From NCBI GenBank assembly GCA_037349105.1, contig JAYJMM010000112.1, positions 1,488,001-1,552,000 on the forward strand: a stretch of 64,000 bases of DNA, written 5' to 3'. The notes beneath the pieces are model-generated. The model did no database searches, was not told the DNA's origin, and saw only the letters and a list, made by a program, of their open reading frames with translations. A program made the position numbers and the translations under genes. Of the stretch, positions 31,013 through 41,588 are shown in pieces (positions within the stretch are counted from its first letter, which is position 1; every line of letters starts with the position of its first letter). This stretch comes from Limnomonas spitsbergensis (lineage: Eukaryota; Chlorophyta; Chlorophyceae; Chlamydomonadales).

Positions 31013-33801
31013 ATGCAAGCTACCGGTATCGCTGGGTTCACCCGGCCATGCTACGTCTTGCATTCCTCTCCTTCCCAATCAAATGCTACTTCTAGGCAAT
31101 CGACTATCGCGTCCTACACCTCACGGCCTGTCGAAGAGATGCCAGTTGCGTCTAGAGTCAAACTTTCGCAAGGCAGCCTCTCTGTGAGTATTAGGAGAGC
31201 TTCAGTTTGAACACCAATCGTGCCTGAATTCTGATGCAGGCCTGTGAGTCGCGATCTCTGACACGTAGATTTGGATTCGCTCAAATCTGCGTAGATCTCC
31301 TCACCGCCACCAGATCCCGCGGAGATACGAGAAGTACCGGATGTGCATGCCCCTGCAGGTCAAAGGACGCAAGACGCAGGAGAACGAGGACAGAATGGCA
31401 GTGTCCCAGGACTCCATAGGAACGGCCCTGCACAGCATGATCCAGGGCCAAGTGCCGACCTACAGCTCAGTGTTTGACGGCCACGGCGGCGCGCATGCCT
31501 CCGCGCATGCAGCCAGCAAAATGCACCACCTGCTCGCACAAAGCCACCTGTGGGGATCCATATCAGGTAAAAACCTGGCGAGGACACACTGGCAGTATCA
31601 CAGGATCCCTTGCTTGTGTTTGGGGGCTTGGAGGTGCAACTGAAGCACCTGCCGGAATCTGCCCTTTCACTTCCCTGACTCTACCCTCAGCACATTCTGT
31701 CATCCACATGGCTGGCTGACCCGGATGCCCCCTAGAATGATCTGACGTTCATTTGGGATGTAATGGTACCTAAAAGCGTGCTGTTACGGCATTGTTTCAA
31801 CTTTTTTGTCATCCCCTGGGTCTAGTGGCTGTGTGGCTAGGACACCCCCTTGAATGATCCGATGTCCATTTGGCATGTACCAGTATTAAAATAATCCTAT
31901 AGTTCCTTTTTTACTAATCCCCAGGTCCCGCTGGCCGGGACACCCCCCTGGACGACCTGGCAGAATCCGCACGGCAGCTGTTCCAGTCTGCCTTCTCCCG
32001 CCTTGACAAGGAGATCCTGAGGAGCGGTCAGTTCTGGAGGAGAACGGACGGTGCAACAGCCCTGACTGCAGTGCACGTCGGCTCTCTCCTTTTTGTGGCC
32101 AACGCAGGTAATGGTGTGCGGCGTTTAGGGTCTAGGGTTTTGTGGCCAACGCAGTTACTAGTGTGTGGCGTTTAGGGTTTAGGTTTAAGGGTGTTTGTGA
32201 CCAACGCAGGTATTGGTGTGCGGCGCTCAGGGTTAAGGGTGTTTGTGACCAACGCGGGTGCTGGTGTGCGGCGTTGGCAGCAAGGCTCCCCCTCACACGT
32301 TGTGTGGCACTTATTTGTCACGTACTGTGCAGCATGCACTCTCATGGGCAAGGCAGCTCACTTTCCGTCTCCCCCCTCCCGCCCCCCTGACCGCAGGCGA
32401 CAGCCGAGCGGTGCTGTGTCAGGGCCGCAAGGCTGTCAGCCTGACACATCCCAGTAGCTAACCGCCAGCCCCCCTGACCGCAGGCGACAGCCGGGCGGTG
32501 CTGTGCCGGGGCCGCAAGGCTGTCCGCCTGACACGCGACCACAAGCCTCACGTCGAGGCAGAGCGGAAGCGGATCGTGTCAAGAGGCGGTGTCGTGATGC
32601 AGTGCGACGACGGCACGTGGCGGGTCATCAGGACGGAAGAGGGCGTCAAGGGGAAATTCAGCTGGACAGGGCTGTCCACCTCCAGGTGAGCTGTGCTGGC
32701 AGTGATGCTTTCCACTCAGCTGCGAGTTTATTTAATGCAGGCCGCCCCGCAGCCGCTGAAAGTTGGATGGGGGCCAAACCTTGGCCAGCATGTACACACG
32801 GGCCTGGATGGCTGGCCGTGCATAGGGCCTCCAGCTGGAGGCTAGGAGGTAGCCAGGCCCATAGCTGAACTGCTGCCGGACCACGAGACAAGGCATACTG
32901 TGTGCTGCCCTTGTCTGCTTGCTTGCACTCGACAAAAATCGCACTTGCCGAGGTAAGCTGCATCTTGACCTAGCTTTCTTGCGTTTTGAAGATTCTGATG
33001 AAGTGATGATGCGCTGGCGAGAAGGGATGAAACGTATGTGTGATCCTGGATCTGATGCGGGGGGGGCCTGGCTTATAATGCCTGTCGGAAAGCGATGCAT
33101 AGGGGGCCTGCCCGCCCCTCCGATTACTGAAACCCCAAGCCATCTGCATCCTAAGCTTTGCTTAGAAGTCAGACCCCCGTGCGGGCGGCCTGTCCTGACT
33201 GCCAGGGCGAGCCAGGGTGAGCCAGGGTTGATTGTTGATCAGTTCGTCCCTTTATCATCGCTTAGTTCATCGTGAATGTGATTGTCCGGTGCCCTTGCCT
33301 GCATTAAGGGGCCTGGGGGATCCGGAGTTCAAGGAGCATGAGCTGGTGATTTGCGAGCCGGATGTCACGAGTGTGGCGCTGCAGCCCGACACTGACGCGT
33401 TCAGCATCCAAGTGAGGGCGAAGGGGAGCGAGAAGGGGTGCTTGGGGAACAGCTGGGGGAGCAGGGGGATGACTTCAGCTTCAAGCAGTTGTTTGAATGA
33501 AGTCGAGTATACTGGGTGGAGCAGGGGCATCACCGCTGTGGTGAGATCTTCATGTTCACCAGTGGCTGATGTGTCGTGTGCGTGCCTGCAGGCAAGTGAC
33601 GGCCTGTGGGCGCATGTGAGCGACCAGCGAGCCGTGGATGTTGTCATGGGTGTGCTCGATGAGGCAGAGGGCAAGGGTGGGCGGGGGGCAGACATGAGGG
33701 CCGCTGCAAAGGTAGCTGCCCGGAAGCTGGTGGAACTGGCGTTGGCGCAGGGCTCCTCGGATGATATCACCGTCATCGTTAATGCCTACCACTGGGAATG
33801 A
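31013..33801 (+). CDS. Protein phosphatase 2C, 6 exons, about 373 aa, probably organelle-targeted
   Basis: Exons: 31013-31183, 31314-31566, 31925-32107, 32484-32685, 33309-33411, 33592-33801; phases agree throughout (1119 coding bases). PPM/PP2C motifs in order: [71 protein letters not shown] and [10 protein letters not shown]. The metal-binding aspartates expected from PPM1A (DGHGG, SDG and the DD before ITVIV) are all present. Exon 1 is Ser/Thr/Arg-rich and could be a plastid or mitochondrial targeting peptide; this is inferred from composition only. The family removes phosphate from Ser/Thr residues using Mg/Mn. The last intron (33412-33591) is 180 bases and open in frame, so it could be retained. 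Confidence 0.87.
32095..32275 (+). repeat. Four copies of the PP2C exon 3 donor junction
   Basis: 'gtggccaacgcag|gtaatggtgtgcggcg' at the true site (donor 32108) recurs at about 32153, 32209 and 32256. Each copy is separated by 'tttagggt(t/c)tagg' or 'ttaaggg' telomere-like sequence. Confidence 0.88.
32381..32483 (+). repeat. Truncated copy of the PP2C exon 4 start
   Basis: 'ctgaccgcag|gcgacagccgagcggtgctg' at 32387 precedes the real 'ctgaccgcag|gcgacagccgggcggtgctg' at 32474. The copy reads [16 protein letters not shown] and then reaches a stop at about 32458. Confidence 0.88.
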
Positions 33802-34759
33802 TACCGAACGGCAACCTTCTTGCCCTGCGAGGGTTGCTCAAACTTATTCACCTACTTCTATGGAGCCACCCGATGATGGTTGGCCTGCCCCTTGGGACAA
33901 TATATAAGGCTTTGGATGGAGAATACCGGGATCCAGTCGAAATGGTCCATCTTGCATTAAATGGGCGTTATTATTGGTTCTCTGTAGTGATGACCCAGGG
34001 AAACCCTGTCCAGACGCCATGCGATTGTTTTGGACGGTTGGCTTGAATTGTCTGTGTATGGGTATAGCCCAATTAGCAAGCAAGCATGACGGTGTACTCC
34101 GCTTGTCACATTACTGACAAAGCCATGCATCTAGTCAGCAACCTCATGCACCCACCTTGCTAGCACTCGACAGCATAACTGCATAACTGGGGCCCTATCT
34201 TCCAGAGCCACTTGTCCCATGCGTAAAACAAGATATCTCGCTGGAGTTTAAGAAGAGTCGTATTTGGGGGGGGGTGATGTCCTGTGATCTGTTGTATAGT
34301 TTGCTATTCATCTGGCTTGACGATGTACCTGGGTAGCCACCTGCCACATGGTTCATAAGGACTGTTCAGCAGATTGTAGAATTTCAGGGGCTGTGTAACC
34401 AATTGGTTTTAGCTCGATGTTGGCAGATTATATTTTTCAATCCTGATTTTGGCGTTTTGGTCCGACCTACATCTTTCAGGGATTTTCACAACAAATGTAG
34501 GACCAGTAGTGTTCCCACTCCAATATTTTTGGCAGCTAATGAAATGTGTATTCATGTCCAAACGTTCTGCACAATTTCACCCATCATCATCTTTCCAACT
34601 GCAGAGTTCGCAGTTTGTATCAACGGTATATTTATTAAAAGAGAATTGGTGTTACAAGACAGCAAACAAATGAAGAAACCATTTGTGGCAGTTGCTGAAA
34701 GGTCCTACAATTGAAGTCCCACGGATATCGTCCCCCTCTTTATTGCTATTTTGGCGACC
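33802..34759. other. Convergent intergenic region
   Basis: Lies between the 3' ends of PP2C (+) and HRD1 (-). No exon or repeat of note; both transcripts must end here. Confidence 0.5.
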
Positions 34760-37700
34760 CTACTGAGTATACTTCTGAAGCCGCCGCCTGCGCAGCTCTG
34801 ACTGGGCATCATCCACCTCTCCTGCCTCGGTGGCAGGCAGTGGTTGTTCAGCGCCAACATTCGCAAGATCAGAGTCAGCAGTCGCCTGTTCAGTGCCAGC
34901 AGCCGACATGCCAGCACCTGTGTCTGCTCCAGTCCCAGAGGCACTCGAAGTAGGTGAGGCAGTGGGGACGATGTTCGCACCCTCCACCACTGCAGTGCCG
35001 CTGCTTGGTGTGTCGATGCTAGCTGCGACAGAGCTTGAGGGCTGACTGTCGGATGTAGGGGCGGAAGATGGCCCCTGCTGCGCTGTTGCAGGCGTTGACC
35101 CTCCAGCCGCACTGGGAGGAGGCATCGCGGTAGGAACCATTCGAGCAGCTGCAGCTTGGAGCCTGGTTATTTGAGCCTGCGACCCGACAAGCAAATAAAA
35201 GGTCAGCACGCTTGGCATGATGCACTACACTATCTTGGGTATCCTCCAGCATGCAAGGAATGTGGGAAGAAGATGCTGTGTTAGAGTGAAACAAGCTCTA
35301 CCCGAGGGAGGCTGCATAATGGCCAGTCTCACTGGGCGGATCGGGACCCAACTGTGGCAAGCCAATGACTGGTGGCCCATGCAACAACGCTGACTGCGCC
35401 GAGCCCAGGCGCCCTCAAGGCCGAAATTAATTTGAACTACCGTATAGCAGGGGCATCCTCAAGTTAAATGCTTCTCAAGAATAGAATGGGAACCGCATCT
35501 CTCACCTGCAGCTCTGCCAACAAATTCTGTCCCGCGCCCTCCATGTCAGAGAATTCAGAAGGAGGTGTGCCAGCAGCAGCAGTGGCAGTAGCAGCAGCTG
35601 CTACAGGCTCCGAAGATGCCACATTTGACTCTGTCAGTGGCGGAGGTGAAAAGACACCTACACATAAATCCAGGACAGCGGCCTCAGATAAGGCGTCAAA
35701 CACCGTGTATACCGGTAGTGGCGAATCGGCAAAAGCGAATCTAGCAAGAGAAGATCGGAGAACGGTGTCATCTAGCCGTTCGTCTTTTTCATGGCCAAAT
35801 TATACACTTTTGACAGGGCGAAGAAGCGTACTCCTGTACTCATGCCGAAAAGGTCTCATCTGCCCCATGAGTCCCGGAACGCATCAAAGCCCCCTCCAAG
35901 GCCTTCCTCCAAAGCCCCCTCCAAAGTCTTTCTCCAAAGCCCCTGCCTGCTGCACACGAGCCAGCGTCTCACCTGGCATGAACATGGGCATAGGCTGCAT
36001 GGACATGAAGCCGGGGGGTGGCACCTGCGAAGGACCCGGCGCTGCTGCCGCACCCGCCGCCATCATCGCGGCCATGGCCGCCAGGTGCGCAGTCTGGTGC
36101 GCTGCCTGGTGCTGCAGGCTGGAGGCCCCGGGATGCGATACAGGTGGCATGCCCGGTGTGAACATGTGGGGCATGCCCATCGGGACCAACATCATGGGCA
36201 CCATCATCACTGGGTACATGCCCGCCTGTTGGGTGGGGGAACAGGGACATATTTAGGAGAGGAACGGGGTACCGCCATCGTTTGTTTCATCAACATGCCC
36301 GCCTGTTGGGTGGGGGAACAGGGACATATTTAGGAGAGGAACGGGGTACCGCCATCGTTTGTTTCATCAACATGCCCGCCTGTTGGGTGGGGGAACAGGG
36401 ACACGTTTTCAGGCTGGCAGCCTGACAGGGCAGCGCCACTGATTATTCAGCACGATTCAGCAGCTATTCAGGAGGGCTTGCCGGGCAAAGTGCTGGGGAG
36501 GGTGACAACACAACACATTCCGGAGAGTGACAGGGCAAAACATGCAGGTCAAACTGAGCTCCCCCCAAGAACACACATCACACCAGCCCTCGCATCTCTG
36601 AACTGCAATAACATGACGTCCCTATTTGACATCAAGGAACCGGTGGGCAAGATTAAGCTTTACGATCTTCCAGGAGTGCATTACACTTACATGCTGCTGC
36701 TGCTGCTGCATGTGTGGCCCAGAAGGCCCAGGCATCCAGGACGGATGCGGGGGGAAAGACGGGGGGAAGCTGTGGGCCCCTGGTGGCGGCGTCGCCGCTG
36801 CGCCTGCAAAGCAAAAATAAAAAATATACAATGTATTACGCACCCATTTTTTGACGCCTGTCCTTGTCCGATTACTGAGGGGTTCAGGGCATTGAATTTC
36901 AAAGACCCTTGGCGACCCGTTATTCATTGACAGGTTAATGAAGGGCTCAGGATTTCAGGGCTCTTTTTTTCAAGCCCCTTGACGACCCATCATTCCACAA
37001 ATCATGTCAGGGTTCAGGACTTGGGTTTCAAAGCCACTAGACGCCCCGTCATATGTCAGATAACCTGACTCACCAGATGAAGGGCCTGCGGAAGCTCCTG
37101 GCACCGCAATCGGCGCCGGCTGTGCTGCGGGCGCCTGCTGCTGCTGCGGGCCGCTGAATGGCGCACCCACCCCAGGGCCAGCAGCACCAGCAGCAGCGGC
37201 GACAGCGCGGGCCTGAAGGTTGGCGGGCTGGTTGTTCACAAAGAAACGAAGGTGCGGGACTTGGTAGGCAGCAGGAAGCTGTTGGGGCGGGTGGGGCTGA
37301 TGCGCTTGCGGGGCTTGCTGGGGATGGCCTGCTTGGCCGTCAGCAGCGACAGCGGCCGCAGGGCCCTGCGATGGCGACGTAGGGGAGGCGACAGCTTCAG
37401 GACAGATCCACGGATCCTGCATTAGATCTGCAGATACGCAGATCCATATCCAATGCGATAGGGGGAAACAACAGCTCCTAGGCATTGCCACACACCAGCA
37501 CTGATCAAAAGATCTACAGATCCAGATCTGCAATGGAGCCTGTGATGGGAGGGGTACCCCCGAATTGAGCGCTTGGGGCTCGTTAGGTGTGGATATAATA
37601 CGAGATGGAGGGGACAGAACAGCTGCAGGACATATACAGATCTAGCACCGCGACCAAGAGAGACAACAGCATCAGAATATCCTTGTGCGGAATCTCCATA

Positions 37701-40700
37701 TATTCCTGACTTGGGATTCTAGGCACCAGTATTTACAATCCTTGTGCATGCATCGTGCTTAGCAGCGGCAGAGGGAATGGAGAGGCCGCGGCATTCTAGG
37801 GCCTCATTGACAAGTACCTGAGGTGGCACTGCAGGCGCCGCAACTGCACCTTCGACGGCGGGACCTGCCGCCGCCGCTGCCACAGCAGCAGCTCCTGCAG
37901 CTGGTACTGGCACTGCTGGGGGTGGAGGTCTCTGGAATACAGAGCCTCGGCAGGTAGGGCAGTTCTGCTGCCTCTCCAGCCATGACCTGACGAAGAGGGG
38001 CGTCAGGAAACAACGCAGCAAACGGATCCCGTCAGCAGTCTTTCTACATTGCGATGGACGCGTCATTTCAATCATCGAATACAGGTACCCACTGAAATCA
38101 CAATGAACATACAAGTCACCTGGCATGCAACATTCCCAACCCATCCCCGCTTTTTCCAGCCACGCAGACCATTGGTAGCTCTCTGTTGCATGGCGCATGG
38201 CATTGTCTATTTGTGTGTGCACCTGACACACTCTTGGCAGGCCGCCGGGCAGCAACCACTGGGGGCAGATGGGGACCTAACCTCATCCGGCCTACTGCTG
38301 GTGGCCCGGGCAGGGCTTAGGGACCCTTCCCTAAACCCTTCTGCTGGCGGCCTGAGCAGGGCTTGTTGCACCAGGTCTGCCTGGCTGCAGGCCAAGGCGT
38401 AGCCCTACTGTGGTGAAGGGTGGGCACCACATGTCGTACAAGGTACGCACACTGAGGGACTCAGTTGATCAGATTCATTTGGACGTTTTAATCACGGGTA
38501 TCATGTGAAAGATGGTGATTGTTGTTAAAATCATCATGTCATCTATGAGCGGAAGCAGAGGCAGCGCATGGTGGATGTGCGGGCGCCAACTTCTCCGAGT
38601 TGTTTTTTCTACAGCCAAGAGTCCCCAGTAACCAGCCGGTTTGTATTACCCTGCTGCCAAGCTTGTGTAGCCAGGAGCAGCTTCTCCGAAGTATGGTCAT
38701 CACCACGAGACTATCATACCATTCATACCCCTCCCTCAGCCCTCAATCAAGGGTACATGAGGAGCAGGAGCTTCTGACTTATCCAGGGCCTTCATACGGT
38801 TCGGGGCATGCCAGCGCACTCTTGATCAGATTTACTTGGACGTTTTAATCACGGGTATCATGTGAAAGATGGTGATTGTCGTTAAAATCATCACGTCAAA
38901 AGGAGTTCAGCGGAACCCTCTGAGCGGAACCACAGCATGCAATGGTGGATATGTGCGCCCGTTTATACACAACTACTGATACCGGTTATGGGTAGGGGGG
39001 GAAACACTCAAAATCATCACATCAAAAGGAATGCAGCGGAAGCACCCTGAAACAAGCACGGGTGCATGGCTGCAACCCACACCTTGGCCAATGCCACATT
39101 TAAATAACTAGTCCTTTCAAGCGACTCATGCTTCATGGGGGCATGAGTTGCCTCATGCAAAACCTCCTGGACTCACACGGATCCTAGATCCACAGATCTA
39201 GATGTCCACAGATCCAGGGCCTGCCGTTCAGCCGGATCAGCAGGACCCCACTCATACCTTAAGCAGTGCAGGTGGAAGACGTGGCCACAGAACAGCTTCT
39301 TGTTTGAGCCTGCGGCGGACATCTCCTCGCGGCAGATGATGCAGACGCCGTCTGAACGCTGCAGGTCCTCGGCCGAGGCGTCCGGGAAGCGGTCCAGGCG
39401 GGCGGTGACCTGGCGGAAGCGAAGGAAGTCCACGATGCGGTTGCGGAAGTTGCGGAATGTGTTGTACAGCTCGCGGACCTGCAGATGGAGTGGTCAGTGG
39501 AGGAAAGCGGCGGTGAACCCAGGAGTATCCTGTCCCCTGACTTCCTTGCAGCCGGTTTCCAACAACATGCAGTCGGCCCGATGCCGGTACTGATTGCGAC
39601 AAGGGCAGGGAGAACCCCCGGTATGGTGAGATGAATTAATTAATATCTGGCTGACGGAGGCACCTGCAGGGTCCAGCCCATGCTTGGACGTGGACTGCAG
39701 CGGTTCAACTAGAAAATCCCCCAAAACATGCAATTTATCAAACTAAACTTCGACCATACCGTACGGTATACCGGTAGTAACTCTCCACTGTCATCCTCTC
39801 CTAGTGTTGCACGAGTTGTCCCCCCCCCCCTTCACAAACACCCACCAGGTGCAGCGGCAAGCCATAGTTGGTGAAGACCAGCAGGAAGAACACGCAGTAC
39901 ACAAACAGGTGCAGCAGGTCGGTGACGAGCTCCAGGTAGAAGACGTAGGTGCTCTTTGTCTCCCATCGTCCCTCCATGTGCACGTCGACCATGGACATGA
40001 CGTACTTGAGGAAGAAGCGGATCACGTTGGATGCCTGGATCACATACTCGAACGCAAACAGGAGCATGACCGACTGGCCGCTGGACTGGATGGTGCCGTG
40101 GACAGTGTACTGCAGGAAGGCCAGGTCCACGAGCTGCGGGCGCGTGGGACAAGGCGGCAGTATGTGCTTTAGTGCGCACCAGGCCAACTTTGGCAGGCTG
40201 ATGGGCCACTCGGCCGGCGGGGACCAAGCTTTGATTGGCCAGCGGCAGGGGGCCCAGACAGAAAGGTTTGACCCCCTGGTCTTTGGCTGTGATGTAACTA
40301 AATCAGAGCACAAAAACACTTGGAAACGCCCTGAAATATGCATTATAAAGCGGGAGTCGGCAAGGTGGGCGTTCCCAGGCATGTACATGTGGGGAAGTGC
40401 AATCAAGATCAAACTGGCAGGTTGTGCTGTTATTTGTTTTCAAGAGAGGGCACAGCCGAGATGCAGGCCAGCGTAAAAATGGTAAGTTAGTACCAAACCA
40501 GTATCATGACCCACACCACCCTGTGGTGACCATTCCACCATCCTCTTCGTCACTGCTAAGGGCTGTGCAAGTGCATGGCGTGGAACCCACCAGCAGCGCA
40601 GACATTAAGCCAACGAGCCTCGCATGCTGCAGTCGCGAGACGCTGGGAGTGACCTCCACATAGTCCACTCGGTCCTGGACTAGCCAGTGCAAGACCTTAA

Positions 40701-41212
40701 TGAAGACTAGGGTGGCAAACATGGCAACGAAGAAGGAGCTAAACTCGTCCCGGAAAATCGTCAGGGCCAGCAAGCTCTCCATCACCGTGGAGCTCAGTCG
40801 CTCTCGGATCATTTCTATCTCGAGATCCCGCAGCGAGCCAAGGAAAACCTGCACAGGACGTGCATGAAGTAGAGGTTTTGTCCGAGATCTAGAGCAATGG
40901 TCGTTCTTTCGGTCCGGCTTTGTCGTCGTATTACCTTGATCAGCGCTTTTTGAAGGCACATAGCGACTGCGAAGCCTAGGTTGCCCATAACAGCCACTGC
41001 TATCTTGGACGTGGACAGGTACACAGTTGCTGGATAAAACCTGTGTCATCAAGACGACAAGAACGCGCATGAATCAGCCATTTTCGAATTGCCATTGCAG
41101 AAAGATCTGAAACTCACTGCTCCCTGGTCGCAAAAGCATGGTAGACCACGCCCGCTCCAGCAAGAAAGCTCAACAGCGTGTATTTGGCGAGTCCCATCGA
41201 CATTCCCGACAT
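34760..41212 (-). CDS. HRD1: HRD1 / synoviolin-type ERAD E3 ubiquitin ligase, 11 exons, about 787-804 aa
   Basis: Exons (complement): 41212-41118, 41040-40935, 40848-40591, 40133-39846, 39478-39258, 37986-37818, 37416-37074 (or from 37365; both keep phase), 36803-36691, 36225-35973, 35657-35506, 35176-34760. Exons 1-4 encode the hydrophobic multi-pass domain with signatures VVYHAFATREQ|FYPATVYLSTSK, VFLGSLRDLEIEMIRER, FRDEFSSFFVAMF and DRVDYVEVTPSVSRL. The RING-H2 finger (CIICREEM..., FCGHVFHLHCLR|SWLERQQNCPTCR) is split between exons 5 and 6, with all eight ligands present. The tail is Ala/Pro/Gln/Met-rich, then LLAELQ|AQITRLQAAAAR (coiled coil) and ELRRRRLQKYTQ. The family ubiquitinates misfolded proteins at the ER membrane. 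The protein is longer than human SYVN1 because of the low-complexity tail. Confidence 0.9.
36216..36450 (-). repeat. 77-bp unit, three copies, spanning the HRD1 exon 9 acceptor
   Basis: 'acatgcccgcctgttgggtg' starts at 36216, 36293 and 36370. The first ten bases are the start of exon 9 and the rest is intron on the minus strand, so the unit crosses the splice site. The copies are nearly identical, so the event is recent. Confidence 0.9.
38470..39060. repeat. Direct repeats in HRD1 intron 5
   Basis: A segment of about 110 bp with 'ttggacgttttaatcacggg' and 'tcatgtgaaagatggtgatt' occurs at about 38478 and 38837. A third, partial copy (aaaatcatcacatcaaaagg) is at about 39010. Confidence 0.85.
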
Positions 41213-41588
41213 GATGAAAGGAGATTCCTGAATATCCGCCAAGGCCCTACTTCATCGGTGTGGTGCAATGGCGAAAAGTTTAGCGAGTCGTGAAATGTAG
41301 CTGATGAGTAGCTGATTGGGCATAAAACCCCCTTACGCACGGGGTTCGCTATCACATGCACACTTTGATCACCAGCAAAGTCCCGAATCGAACATAACGT
41401 ATTTTGCTAGAATCTTGCTGTGTGATTTTTTTGTCTCTGAGCATGTCACGGCATTCGACCGACAATGTTATTAGGCTTGAAGGGCACGATGCTTCAAAGG
41501 CTCTGATTCAATCACGCCAAGGTGGGAACTGACGTCGAAGTTATGTTTCAATGCAGACGAAACCACTGATAGGTATCCCGTTGTGCAG
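41213..41588. promoter_or_regulatory. Probable shared upstream region of HRD1 (-) and ACX4 (+)
   Basis: Only about 376 bp separate the HRD1 start codon from the first inferred ACX4 exon, and the two genes diverge. No TATA box was recognised. A family B-like end (aatgtagctgatgagtagct) lies near 41295. If ACX4 has an additional 5' exon the shared interval would be even smaller. Confidence 0.4.

Noticed and set aside
32397..32458. PP2C exon starting at 32397
   Set aside because: Has a good acceptor, but reads into a stop after about 20 codons; the second copy at 32484 continues the conserved sequence.
35791..36333. Plus-strand ORFs of 180 and 262 codons over HRD1 exons 9-10
   Set aside because: Antisense shadows of the GC-rich, low-complexity HRD1 exons.
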